From Sphingomonas sp. RIT328 (GTDB lineage Bacteria > Pseudomonadota > Alphaproteobacteria > Sphingomonadales > Sphingomonadaceae): a stretch of DNA of 64,000 nucleotides. Both the position numbers and the translations under genes were made by a program. This document shows positions 21,149 through 28,714 of this stretch, piece after piece (positions within the stretch are counted from its first letter, which is position 1; each line of letters opens with the position of its first letter). The notes under the pieces are model-generated. The model did not search any database, was not told the origin of the DNA, and saw only the letters and a list, made by a program, of their open reading frames with translations. The stretch covers positions 124,001-188,000 of the forward strand of contig NZ_JFYV01000012.1 of assembly GCF_000632225.1 (NCBI RefSeq), written 5' to 3'.

Positions 21149-22150
21149 ATGAAGCCCGTCATCTTCGGTCTCGCCGGTCCGGTTCTCACCCCCGACGAGC
21201 GCGCCTTCTTCGCCGCGGCGGCGCCCGCCGGCTATATCCTGTTCAAGCGCAACATCGAGGATCGCGCCCAGTTGCGCGCGCTGACCGATTCGCTGCGGGC
21301 GCTCGCCGGGCGGGACGATCTGCCGATCCTGATCGATCAGGAGGGCGGACGGGTCGCGCGGATGGGGCCGCCGCACTGGCCCGCCTTCCCCGCCGGACCC
21401 GCCTTCGCCGCGCTCTATGAGGTCGCGCCGATGTCGGCGATCCAGGCGATGCGCACCAATGGCGAGGCGCTCGGGCTGATGCTGGCCGAGGTCGGCATCA
21501 CCGTCGATTGCGCGCCGTTGCTCGACGTCGCGCAGTCCGACACGACTGAGGCGATCGCCTGCCGCGCCTATGGCAGCGCCCCGATGCCGGTCGCCGCGCT
21601 CGGCCGCGCGATGCTTGAGGGGCTGGCCGCGGCCGGAATCGTCGGCGTCGTCAAACATATGCCCGGTCATGGTCGCGCGCGGGTCGACAGCCATCATCTG
21701 CTGCCCACCGTCACCGCCAGCGCCGACGAGTTGGAGATCGACCTCGAACCGTTTCGCACCCTCGCCGACGCGCCGATGGGAATGACCTCGCACATCGTGT
21801 TCGAGGCGTGGGACCGCGAGCGTCCCGCGACGCTGTCGCCGGTGGTGATCGAGCAGGTGATCCGCGGCGCGATCGGCTTCGACGGGCTGCTGATGACCGA
21901 CGATATCGACATGAAGGCGCTGTCGGGCAGCGCCGGCGACAAGGCGGCGGCGTCGATCGCCGCGGGCTGCGACCTCGTGCTCGACTGCTGGGCGCGGATG
22001 GACGAGATGGTCGCGATCGCCGACCGTCTGCCCGAGATCACCGACGCCGCGCGTCGCCGCCTCGACCGCGCGATGGCGAGCGTGACGCCGGGCCAGGGTG
22101 ATTTCGCCGAGCTGATCGCGCGCCGCGACGCCTTCCTCGCCCTGGTCTGA
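21149..22150 (+). CDS. nagZ: beta-N-acetylhexosaminidase NagZ
   Basis: Cytoplasmic glycoside hydrolase family 3 enzyme that removes GlcNAc from anhydro-muropeptides during cell-wall recycling. The conserved LIDQEGGRVARM segment and the catalytic KHMPGHGRARVDSHH loop (His/Asp dyad on a flexible loop) are intact, followed by MTDDIDMKAL with the nucleophilic Asp. The protein has 333 aa and no signal peptide, as expected for NagZ. The scpA gene follows 10 bp after its stop. Confidence 0.94.
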   Translation: MKPVIFGLAGPVLTPDERAFFAAAAPAGYILFKRNIEDRAQLRALTDSLRALAGRDDLPILIDQEGGRVARMGPPHWPAFPAGPAFAALYEVAPMSAIQAMRTNGEALGLMLAEVGITVDCAPLLDVAQSDTTEAIACRAYGSAPMPVAALGRAMLEGLAAAGIVGVVKHMPGHGRARVDSHHLLPTVTASADELEIDLEPFRTLADAPMGMTSHIVFEAWDRERPATLSPVVIEQVIRGAIGFDGLLMTDDIDMKALSGSAGDKAAASIAAGCDLVLDCWARMDEMVAIADRLPEITDAARRRLDRAMASVTPGQGDFAELIARRDAFLALV

Positions 22151-22160
22151 TCCGGCGGCG

Positions 22161-22889
22161 ATGGCGGAGCCCGAGCAACTCACGCTCGATCTGGAGGGAT
22201 GGGAAGGGCCGCTCGACCTGCTGCTGTCGCTCGCCCGCGCGCAAAAGGTCGATCTGCGCAAGCTGTCGATTCTCGCGCTGGTCGAGCAATATCTCGCCTT
22301 CATCCGGCAGCGGCAGACGCTGCAACTCGAGGTCGCCGCCGATTATCTGGTGATGGCGGCGTGGCTCGCCTACCTCAAGTCGGCGCTGTTGCTGCCGCGC
22401 GTCGCCGACGACGAGGAGCCCGATCCCGAGGAACTCGCGCTGCGCCTGCAACTGCGTCTCGAACGCTTGGCCGCGATGCGCGAGGCGGGGGCGCGGCTGA
22501 TGGCGCGCGATCGGCTCGGCCGCGACGTCTTCCCGCGCGCCGCGCCGGAGGGGCTGCGCACGATCCGCCATGCGCAATGGCGGGCGGAGATCTATGACCT
22601 CATCGCCGCTTATGGCCGGGTGAGCGCGCGGACCCGGCCGGTGATGCACGTCGTCGCCGATCGTGAGGTGATGACGCTCGAAGCGGCGCTGGCGCGGGTC
22701 GCGCGGCTGGTCGGGATGACGCTCGACTGGGCGACGCTGGAGAGCTTTTTGCCCGACGGGTCGGGGCGGCTGCGCAAGTCGGCGCTCGCCTCGTCCTTCC
22801 TCGCCGCGCTCGAACTCGCCAAACAGGGACGGGTCGAATTGCGCCAGCAGGCGCCGTTCGCGCCGCTCCTGCTCCGCGCGGTGCGATGA
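22161..22889 (+). CDS. scpA: segregation and condensation protein A (kleisin)
   Basis: Kleisin subunit of the SMC-ScpAB condensin-like complex. The N-terminal signature EGPLDLLLSLARAQKVDLRK and the LEVAADYLVMAAWLAYLKSALLLP helix are typical, and the C-terminal winged-helix segment is present (242 aa). The stop overlaps the scpB start (ATGA), so the two subunits are made together. Some members are annotated as ScpA/B family protein. Confidence 0.93.
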   Translation: MAEPEQLTLDLEGWEGPLDLLLSLARAQKVDLRKLSILALVEQYLAFIRQRQTLQLEVAADYLVMAAWLAYLKSALLLPRVADDEEPDPEELALRLQLRLERLAAMREAGARLMARDRLGRDVFPRAAPEGLRTIRHAQWRAEIYDLIAAYGRVSARTRPVMHVVADREVMTLEAALARVARLVGMTLDWATLESFLPDGSGRLRKSALASSFLAALELAKQGRVELRQQAPFAPLLLRAVR

Positions 22890-23464
22890 CCCCGCCCGAC
22901 GATGCGGTGCGCGCGGTCGAGGCGCTGCTGTTCGCCGCGGCCGAGCCGCTGTCGGTCGATTCGATCCGCGCCTATGTCGGCGGCGTCGACGTCCGTGCCG
23001 CATTGGCACAGCTCGAACGCGATTATGCCGGGCGCGGCATCGCCCTGGTGCGGCGGGGCGAGCGCTGGCATTTCGAGACGGCGGCGGACCTCGCCCATCT
23101 CCTCCGCCGCGACCGCGACGAGGTGCGACGGCTGAGCCGGGCCGGCATCGAGGTGCTGGCGATCATCGCTTATCACGAGCCCGTCACCCGCGCCGAGATA
23201 GAGGCGATCCGCGGCGTCGCCACCGCCAAAGGGACGCTCGACGTGCTGATGGAGACCGGCTGGGTACGCCCGGCGGGGCGGCGCGAACTGCCCGGCCGGC
23301 CGCTGCTCTATGCGACGACGCCCGACTTCCTCACCCATTTCGGCCTCTCCAGCCGCCGCGATCTGCCCGGGATCGACGATCTGCGCGCCGCCGGCTTGCT
23401 CGATCCCGTCGACCTCGCGCTCGAGGAAGCATTGGAGGTGGCAAAGGCGGCGGATAGCGATTAG
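22886..23464 (+). CDS. scpB: segregation and condensation protein B
   Basis: Tandem winged-helix partner of ScpA in the SMC complex. Recognisable stretches are AVEALLFAAAEPLS at the start, LSRAGIEVLAIIAYHEPVTRAEIEAIRGV in the middle and LLYATTPDFLTHFGLSSRRDLP near the end. The length of 192 aa is typical. Translation is probably coupled to scpA through the 4-nt overlap. tatA follows 27 bp downstream, a common alphaproteobacterial order. Confidence 0.93.
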   Translation: MTPPDDAVRAVEALLFAAAEPLSVDSIRAYVGGVDVRAALAQLERDYAGRGIALVRRGERWHFETAADLAHLLRRDRDEVRRLSRAGIEVLAIIAYHEPVTRAEIEAIRGVATAKGTLDVLMETGWVRPAGRRELPGRPLLYATTPDFLTHFGLSSRRDLPGIDDLRAAGLLDPVDLALEEALEVAKAADSD

Positions 23465-23491
23465 ATAAGGGGACATTCTAGGAGATACGCC

Positions 23492-23731
23492 ATGGGCAGC
23501 TTCAGCCCGATCCATCTGCTCGTCCTCGCCGTCGTCGCGATCCTGCTGCTCGGCGGTGGCCGCTTCTCCAACCTGATGGGCGATGTCGCCAAGGGCGTGA
23601 AGAACTTCAAGAAGGGCATGGCTGAGGAAGACGGCGACGGTCCTGCCAAGCCGGCGCCGCGGATCGAGGCGCAGAAGGCCGCCGAGCCGGCGTTCGATCG
23701 TGACGGCGAGCGCGTCCGCGACGACCGCTAA
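23492..23731 (+). CDS. tatA: Sec-independent translocase subunit TatA
   Basis: Pore-forming subunit of the twin-arginine translocase. The 79-aa protein has a short N-terminal membrane helix (HLLVLAVVAILLLGGGRF), a hinge, an amphipathic helix (LMGDVAKGVKNFKKGM) and a charged disordered tail. An AGGAGA site precedes the ATG by about 6 nt. Adjacent tatB and tatC confirm the identity. Confidence 0.95.
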   Translation: MGSFSPIHLLVLAVVAILLLGGGRFSNLMGDVAKGVKNFKKGMAEEDGDGPAKPAPRIEAQKAAEPAFDRDGERVRDDR

Positions 23732-23757
23732 ATCCCGCGATCCCCTGACCGCATCCG

Positions 23758-24177
23758 ATGTTCAACATCGATTCGAGCGAGTTCCTGCTGGTCGCCATCG
23801 TGGCGCTGGTGGTGATCGGCCCCAAGGACCTGCCCAAGGCGATGCGCGTCGTCGGCTATTGGGTCGGCAAGGCGCGCGGTGTGTCGCGCAGCTTTCGCCA
23901 GGGTTTCGACAATATGGTGCGCGAGGCCGAGCTGGAAGAGATGGAGAAGCGCTGGGCGGCGGAGAATGCGCGGATCATGGCCGAGCATCCCGCCACCTCC
24001 GACGCGGAATCCGCGGCCGCCGCGGAGCCGGCGACGCCGCTGCCGGATCACGCCGCGCCCGACCATCAGGAGCATGATGCGCCGGTGATGGTCGAAAAGC
24101 CCGTCGTTGTGCCTGCCGCCGAGCCGCGGCCGGCGCCGCATCTCTCGACGCCGCCGACCGACGTGACGCCGTCATGA
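23758..24177 (+). CDS. tatB: Sec-independent translocase subunit TatB
   Basis: Substrate-receptor partner of TatC. The N-terminus MFNIDSSEFLLVAIVALVVIGPKDLP has the membrane helix and the Glu and Gly-Pro hinge typical of TatB, followed by a long amphipathic helix (MRVVGYWVGKARGVSRSF...) and an Ala/Pro-rich acidic tail (139 aa). It follows tatA by 26 bp and overlaps tatC (ATGA). Confidence 0.94.
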   Translation: MFNIDSSEFLLVAIVALVVIGPKDLPKAMRVVGYWVGKARGVSRSFRQGFDNMVREAELEEMEKRWAAENARIMAEHPATSDAESAAAAEPATPLPDHAAPDHQEHDAPVMVEKPVVVPAAEPRPAPHLSTPPTDVTPS

Positions 24178-24959
24178 GCGATCCGATCGTCGAAGACGAG
24201 ATCGACGCCAGCCGCGCGCCGCTGCTCGACCATCTCATCGAACTGCGCCGGCGGCTGCTCTATTGCATCGCCGCGATCGTCGTCGCCTTCGGGGTGAGCT
24301 ATTGGTTCGCCGAGGACATCTTCGGCTTCCTCGTCCAGCCGCTGCTCCACGCCGGGCAGAAGACGGTGATCTACACGCAGCTGTTCGAGGCGTTCCTCGT
24401 CAAGCTCAAGGTCGCCTTTTTCGCCGCGGTGATGATCTCCTTCCCGGTGATCGCCAACCAGCTCTGGCAGTTCGTCGCGCCGGGTCTCTACCGCAAGGAG
24501 CGGCGGGCGCTGCTACCGTTCCTGCTGGCGACCCCGGTGCTGTTCATCTGCGGCGCGGCGCTCGCTTATTATATGGCGATCCCGATGGCGTTGCATTTCC
24601 TGCTCGGCTTCCAGGGCGATGTCGGCGGCGTGCATCAGCAGGCGCTGCCGGCGATCGGCAATTACTTGTCGATCGTCATGCAGTTCCTCTTCGCCTTCGG
24701 CATCGCCTTCCTGCTGCCGGTGCTGCTGATGCTGCTCGAACGTGCCGGCATCGTCACCCGCAAGCAGCTGATTGGCGCGCGCCGCTACGCGATCGTCGGC
24801 GCGACCGCGGTCGCCGCGGTGCTCACCCCGCCGGATCTGATGAGCCAGGTGCTGCTCGCCGTGCCGCTGATCCTGCTCTACGAGATCGCGATCATCGGCA
24901 TCTGGTTCACCGAGCGCAAACGCGCGCGCGAGGCGGGCACCGACATCGTCGAGGTCTGA
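24174..24959 (+). CDS. tatC: Sec-independent translocase subunit TatC
   Basis: Polytopic core receptor for twin-arginine signal peptides. It has 261 aa with six predicted helices. The signature LLDHLIELRRRLLYC at the N-terminus carries the conserved Glu and Arg, and FVAPGLYRKERR precedes helix 3. The start overlaps tatB. The operon likely ends at the hairpin at 24996-25026, which could act in both directions. Confidence 0.96.
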   Translation: MSDPIVEDEIDASRAPLLDHLIELRRRLLYCIAAIVVAFGVSYWFAEDIFGFLVQPLLHAGQKTVIYTQLFEAFLVKLKVAFFAAVMISFPVIANQLWQFVAPGLYRKERRALLPFLLATPVLFICGAALAYYMAIPMALHFLLGFQGDVGGVHQQALPAIGNYLSIVMQFLFAFGIAFLLPVLLMLLERAGIVTRKQLIGARRYAIVGATAVAAVLTPPDLMSQVLLAVPLILLYEIAIIGIWFTERKRAREAGTDIVEV

Positions 24960-24995
24960 CGGCGGGCGCGTCGCGCGCCGCCGATCGCAGCCACG

Positions 24996-25026
24996 AAAAA
25001 GCCCCCGCCGGATGACCGACGGGGGC
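24996..25026 (-). terminator. intrinsic terminator for the entericidin-like gene
   Basis: Arms 25001-25011 and 25016-25026 form an 11-bp stem (one G-U pair) with a 4-nt loop. Read on the minus strand, the stem is followed by a run of five T. This fits termination of the gene at 25050-25184, and may also stop tatC transcripts. Confidence 0.8.
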
Positions 25027-25049
25027 TCGTTCACCCAAACGGGTTTTGC

Positions 25050-25184
25050 TTACTTGGCGTCGTCGGCAGTCTTCGCGACGGTGCTGCCGGCCGACTTGAC
25101 GTCCTTGCCGACGCCTTCGACCGTGTTGCAGGCGCTGACCATCAGCGCACCCGCGACCACCACCATTCCGAGAACCTTACGCAT
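25050..25184 (-). CDS. entericidin-like small lipoprotein
   Basis: A 44-aa lipoprotein: MRKVLGMVVVAGALMVSAC is a lipoprotein signal peptide with lipobox MVSAC and acylated Cys19; the mature part is NTVEGVGKDVKSAGSTVAKT... The small size and the short glycine/lysine/threonine mature peptide match the entericidin A/B family, small membrane lipoproteins often induced by stress. AGGAGG lies 4-5 nt before the ATG. A GGAAC-N16-CATT element upstream and the neighbouring GSR locus suggest EcfG control. The gene is monocistronic, ending at a strong terminator. The toxin/antidote role known in enterobacteria is not established here. Confidence 0.85.
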   Translation of the reverse strand: MRKVLGMVVVAGALMVSACNTVEGVGKDVKSAGSTVAKTADDAK

Positions 25185-25216
25185 AAAACCTCCTGGGCAT
25201 GAATACCGCTAGCTCG

Positions 25217-25241
25217 AATGATCGGACGCGCCATTCGTTCC
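25217..25241 (-). promoter_or_regulatory. candidate EcfG promoter for the entericidin-like gene
   Basis: On the minus strand GGAAC (25241-25237) is followed after 16 nt by CATT (25220-25217), one base off the GGAAC-N16/17-CGTT pattern of alphaproteobacterial EcfG promoters. It lies about 33 nt from the start codon, a plausible leader length. Confidence 0.45.
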
Positions 25242-25293
25242 GGACGCGGAACCGATGGCGGCAACAAACAGCGGCGTTGGGTAGAAAAGGATA

Positions 25294-25345
25294 AGGCCCG
25301 AAAGCGATCACCGGGGGGGGGGGGAGGGGGAGCGCTTTCGGGCCT
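25294..25345 (-). terminator. perfect 13-bp hairpin with a G12/C12 loop downstream of the PhyP-like gene
   Basis: AGGCCCGAAAGCG (25294-25306) and CGCTTTCGGGCCT (25333-25345) are exact reverse complements. The 26-nt loop contains twelve consecutive G (25313-25324) followed by A and G5 on the plus strand. Read on the minus strand, the stem is followed by TATCCTTTTCT, so it can work as a terminator for the minus-strand gene ending at 25463. Confidence 0.65.
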
Positions 25346-25352
25346 ATGTCGT

Positions 25353-25388
25353 GGATCGCGAAAGCGGGGGGGCATAAAGTCGCGATCC
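25353..25388. repeat. second hairpin with a G7 loop
   Basis: GGATCGCGA (25353-25361) pairs exactly with TCGCGATCC (25380-25388); the 18-nt loop carries seven G (25366-25372). It lies 7 bp from the G12 hairpin, in the 278-bp stretch between the entericidin-like gene and the PhyP-like gene. No gene is seen in that stretch. Confidence 0.6.
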
Positions 25389-25462
25389 GTACTGCTCAAC
25401 CCTGACCCGCGGGCTTGGTTCCGCAATAAATCGCACGGTCGGACGATTATTTTCGTCCGCTC

Positions 25463-27055
25463 TCAGTCGCGTCCCAGGACGGCGATCGCGATCTCATAGG
25501 CGCCGGTCATCGGATCGTGATGCAGCGGCGCGCGCAGCTGCCGCGACAGCCCTTCGATCACGCGGCCGTAGCGGGTCGAGAGCAGCGTTTCGAGCGCCTC
25601 GCTGGCGACGAAGGCGCGGCTGACCACCCGGAGCTTGGCCTTTTGCGTATCGTCGCCCGGCTTGACGGCAACGCGGATCTGCGCCGCCCGGTCACAATTC
25701 ATCGCCAGTTCGATCGTCTCGGTGACGAGGAAGGCGACCGCGACCGCGACGTCCTGATTGACCAGATAGGGGTCGACGTCGAGCGCGATCGACAGGCTCG
25801 ACGCACCCTCCGGCGCGGTGGCGCGGATGTTGGAGGCGAGTTCGCCGATCACCGCGCGCAGGTTGAGCCCGCGATTGTCTTCCATCTCGGCGAAATGATT
25901 GCGGTGCACCACCGCCAGCGCATCGACGCGGCGCTGGATCGAGGCATAGGCCGCGGTCGCATCCGCGCTGGGCGCGCCGCGCGCGTGGAAGTTGATCAGG
26001 CTGGAGATGACCTGCAGGTTGTTCTTGACGCGATGATGCACCTCACGCGTCAGCTTGGTCTGCCGCACCACCGCTTCGGCGAGCCCCGCCTCGTGCAGCG
26101 CGACGGTGCGGCTGATCGCGCGGAAGGTGTCGCCGAGCTCGCGGATCTCCTGCGCGGGGAGCGGCCCGAGCTTGCCGGGATCGATCACCTCGCCGGGCGT
26201 ATAGGCGGCGACGCTCGCGCGCAGCAGCCGCAGCGGACGGATCAGCAGCCGGTCGACGATGAACCACGACAGGCCCGCGGCTGCCGCCCACATCAACAGC
26301 GGCAGCATCAGCGCGACGAGGAAGGACGAGGTGATCGGCGCGCTGCGGGTGCTGGTCCGCAACGTCAGTCCGCCGAGGCCGAGATCGGTCTCGACCGTAT
26401 CGAGCCGGTCGAGCGGGCCGAGGTCCGGAATGGCGGCGAGTTCGAGCGTCGTGTCGTCGTGAACCAGCGCGCTGGCGAGCGGCACCGCCCGGCTGGTCGG
26501 GGTGGCGAGGCGCGTGAGGAAGGCACGCGGGAAGAAGACGCGCGCGCTCGGCCCGCGACGCGGCCCGGCGACCGACAGGATCAGGCCCTGATCGGGGACG
26601 ATCGCCGCGCCGACCGCGGTGCTGGTGTCGATCGGCACGTCGGAATGGAAAGCCTCGCCGCACAACAGCCGGCCGCGCCGGTCAATGATCGAAAAGCGCG
26701 TGCCGGTCGTCGCCTGTTGCGCGAACACGCCCTGCGCACGGGCGCAGCTCGGCGCATCCCCCGCATCGGCTTCCAAGGCATTCACCGCGACGCGCAACGC
26801 GGTCATGTCGCCGATCAGCTCGATCGCAATGCTGCGAGCGCTTTCATTTGCGGCGATGCGCAGTCGTGCGCGCGCCTCCGCGTCCGCGGTCCGCCCGGTC
26901 TGCAAGGTGGCGCCGATTGCGATGAGCGCGAGCAGCAGCAGCGCGACGCTGAGCATGACGAACAGCTTGGCGCCGGTCGGGAAGCGCGACAGCGCCGACA
27001 CCGGGGCCATCGCCGCGCGTCGTGTGGTGGAGGCGGCGGCGTGCGAGGTGGCCAT
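25463..27055 (-). CDS. phyP: PhyP-like membrane HisKA_2 protein with degenerate ATPase domain
   Basis: A 530-aa inner-membrane protein: helix about 31-51, periplasmic sensor region about 52-242, second helix about 243-268, HAMP-like linker, then a HisKA_2 dimerisation/phosphoacceptor helix with H340 in REVHHRVKNNLQVI. The C-terminal region (about 420-530) should be an HATPase. However, the N-box LVTNA is replaced by LVTET (Glu446 at the essential Asn) and no DxGxG box is visible. Genes like this beside phyR are called phyP in sphingomonads, where the product acts negatively on PhyR, probably as a phosphatase; I infer the same here. An alternative start is Met16. It lies 8 bp downstream of nepR in one operon. 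Confidence 0.8.
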   Translation of the reverse strand: MATSHAAASTTRRAAMAPVSALSRFPTGAKLFVMLSVALLLLALIAIGATLQTGRTADAEARARLRIAANESARSIAIELIGDMTALRVAVNALEADAGDAPSCARAQGVFAQQATTGTRFSIIDRRGRLLCGEAFHSDVPIDTSTAVGAAIVPDQGLILSVAGPRRGPSARVFFPRAFLTRLATPTSRAVPLASALVHDDTTLELAAIPDLGPLDRLDTVETDLGLGGLTLRTSTRSAPITSSFLVALMLPLLMWAAAAGLSWFIVDRLLIRPLRLLRASVAAYTPGEVIDPGKLGPLPAQEIRELGDTFRAISRTVALHEAGLAEAVVRQTKLTREVHHRVKNNLQVISSLINFHARGAPSADATAAYASIQRRVDALAVVHRNHFAEMEDNRGLNLRAVIGELASNIRATAPEGASSLSIALDVDPYLVNQDVAVAVAFLVTETIELAMNCDRAAQIRVAVKPGDDTQKAKLRVVSRAFVASEALETLLSTRYGRVIEGLSRQLRAPLHHDPMTGAYEIAIAVLGRD

Positions 27056-27063
27056 GCCCGCTG

Positions 27064-27231
27064 TTAGGCGAGCTTGTTCAGCAGGTCGAGCATCTCGTCC
27101 GGAACGCTTTCGTCAATCGTCCGCTGATAGGCGGAGCGAAGCGCCGCGCCCATATCACGATCCTTGCTCTGGACCTTCGCAGGAGACTTTTTGGACGACG
27201 TTTTCTTGTCCTTGTCGCTGGGCAATTCCAA
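27064..27231 (-). CDS. nepR: anti-sigma factor NepR
   Basis: NepR sequesters the sigma factor EcfG until phosphorylated PhyR binds NepR. The 55-aa product starts MELPSDKDKKTSSKK and ends ALRSAYQRTIDESVPDEML then DLLNKLA, which carries the conserved two-helix NepR core around VPDEMLDLL. No ATG or GTG precedes the core in this frame (upstream stop at 27274-27276). The TTG at 27231 has AGGGGG about 6 nt upstream and is the best start. Its position 8 bp before phyP and divergent from phyR supports the call. Small size and the TTG start make it easy to miss. Confidence 0.88.
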   Translation of the reverse strand: MELPSDKDKKTSSKKSPAKVQSKDRDMGAALRSAYQRTIDESVPDEMLDLLNKLA

Positions 27232-27327
27232 CCTGTCCCCCTGGTGGCCCGCTGAAGCCGGGCAATCGACGCATTACGGATGAACACGGCCCTCGCGGCT
27301 GCGACGGACCCATTCGAACGGCGATGA

Positions 27328-27352
27328 AACCAAATTCGCCTTCGTTAGTTCC
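27328..27352 (-). promoter_or_regulatory. candidate EcfG promoter for nepR-phyP
   Basis: On the minus strand GGAAC (27352-27348) is followed after 16 nt by GGTT (27331-27328), three of four bases of the CGTT -10. A leader of about 90 nt would precede the nepR TTG. Autoregulation of nepR by EcfG is usual in alphaproteobacteria. Confidence 0.6.
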
Positions 27353-27498
27353 ATCATAGCGCGAATTTTCCAGGCGGCCACCGTAGCCGCCGGGCTCTTC
27401 GACAAACAGCGTTGCAAAGCGGTCGCCGCCCGCACAGATCAGGCGTCCGCTCGATTCTCAGCCCCCTCGGGCAAATCTTCAGGGAGTGATCACCACCC

Positions 27499-28308
27499 AT
27501 GTCGCTTGGACAGCAACTCGCACCGCACCTTCCCTTCCTGCGGCGCTATGGCCGGGCCCTGACCGGCAGCCAGCAGCAGGGCGACAAATATGTCCGCGCC
27601 ACGCTCGAAGCGATCGTCGCGGCGCCGGACCAGTTTCCCCGCGACGTCGATCCGCGGCTCGGCCTGTACCGCATGTTCCAGGGCATCTGGGCCTCGGCCA
27701 ATTCCGATGGTGAGGAGCAGACCTCGCAGAGCGATGCCGAGGGCACCGAAGCGGTCGCCCGCGCGCGCCTCGCGCGGATGACTCCGCTGTCGCGTCAGGC
27801 GCTGCTGCTCACCGCGATGGAAGGTTTCACGCCCGAGGATGCCGCCTATCTGATCGAGGTCGATACCAGCGAAGTCGAATCGCTCGTGTCGGAAGCGCTC
27901 GCCGAGATCGAGAAGCAGACGCGCGCGCGCGTGCTCATCATCGAGGATGAGCCGATCATCGCGATGGACATCGAGACGATCGTCCGCGATCTCGGTCACG
28001 AAGTCACCGGCGTCGCCGTCACCCGCGACGAGGCGGTGGCGCTGGCGATGGAGGATCGCCCGGGTCTGGTGCTCGCCGACATCCAGCTCGCCGACGACAG
28101 TTCGGGGATCGACGCGGTCAAGGACATCCTCGCCGAATTCGAAGTGCCGGTGATCTTCATCACCGCGTTCCCGGAGCGTCTGCTCACCGGCGAACGGCCC
28201 GAGCCGACCTTCCTGATCACCAAGCCGTTCCAGCGTTCGACGGTGAAGGCGGCGATCAGCCAGGCGCTGTTCTTCGACGAAGCGACGGTGCCGCAGGCGG
28301 CCGTCTGA
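27499..28308 (+). CDS. phyR: general stress response regulator PhyR
   Basis: Hybrid response regulator: an N-terminal sigma-factor-like domain (about 1-135) that mimics EcfG and captures NepR, then a C-terminal receiver domain (about 142-260). Receiver residues are intact: acidic pair E149/D150 (IIEDEP), phosphoacceptor D194 (VLADIQLAD), and the FATGUY-type ITAFPERLLTGERPEPTFL with ITKPF following. The length, 269 aa, is standard. It is transcribed divergently from nepR across a 267-bp spacer. I find no clear GGAAC element on the plus strand of that spacer. A short imperfect hairpin follows the gene. Confidence 0.96.
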   Translation: MSLGQQLAPHLPFLRRYGRALTGSQQQGDKYVRATLEAIVAAPDQFPRDVDPRLGLYRMFQGIWASANSDGEEQTSQSDAEGTEAVARARLARMTPLSRQALLLTAMEGFTPEDAAYLIEVDTSEVESLVSEALAEIEKQTRARVLIIEDEPIIAMDIETIVRDLGHEVTGVAVTRDEAVALAMEDRPGLVLADIQLADDSSGIDAVKDILAEFEVPVIFITAFPERLLTGERPEPTFLITKPFQRSTVKAAISQALFFDEATVPQAAV

Positions 28309-28322
28309 CAATTGGAGGTGCG

Positions 28323-28349
28323 CGTGGTCGGGGCTTTGCTCCGTCCACG
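28323..28349 (+). terminator. possible terminator after phyR
   Basis: CGTGGTCGGGGC (28323-28334) and GCTCCGTCCACG (28338-28349) form a 12-bp stem with one mismatch and one G-U pair around a TTT loop. The tail GTGCTTCTTCG is only moderately T-rich. Confidence 0.45.
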
Positions 28350-28479
28350 TGTGCTTCTTCGCAGACGAGATCTCTGCAAAGGGTGCCGCCCTCAGGACCC
28401 GTATTCGCGCGCAGGCGGAAATACGGTGGTCAAGCCGAACGACGGCAGGCGGTGGGCGGAGGGCCTGGCTTCCGCCTCG

Positions 28480-28616
28480 GCGATACCTCTACGCAACGCC
28501 CTCCGTCATGCCGAGCCCGTTCCGGCATCCACGGTTCCGCAGGAGCATAAGCCTTTGGTTGTGCGACGCGGTGGACCTCGGACCAGATCCGGAGTGACGG
28601 CTCGTCTGGGGTGACG
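28480..28616. repeat. dispersed imperfect palindrome, copy 1
   Basis: Lies in the 406-bp gene-free stretch between phyR and the 45-aa gene. A core of 29 bp at 28515-28543 is repeated at 34413-34441 with one mismatch, and similarity extends about 30 bp to the left and weakly 70 bp to the right. The left part (CGTCATGCCG...TCCAC) and the right part (GGTGGACCTCGG...GTGACGG) are imperfect reverse complements, the form of sphingomonad intergenic palindromes. The rest of the stretch shows nothing recognisable. Confidence 0.75.
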
Positions 28617-28714
28617 TCGAGCTTTTCGCAGGCGTCCAGATTTGGCGGGAGCGCCGGCAGGCCGTCGCCGCAGAAAGTTTCGGACCCAAAACGGATGTCA
28701 TGTGTTTGACGTTC

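Noticed and set aside
25248..25278. Plus-strand GGAAC...CGTT near the entericidin-like gene
   Set aside because: The spacer is 22 nt, too long for EcfG promoters, and no gene follows on that strand.
27353..27498. EcfG promoter on the plus strand in front of phyR
   Set aside because: No GGAAC with a properly spaced CGTT-like element occurs on this strand of the spacer.
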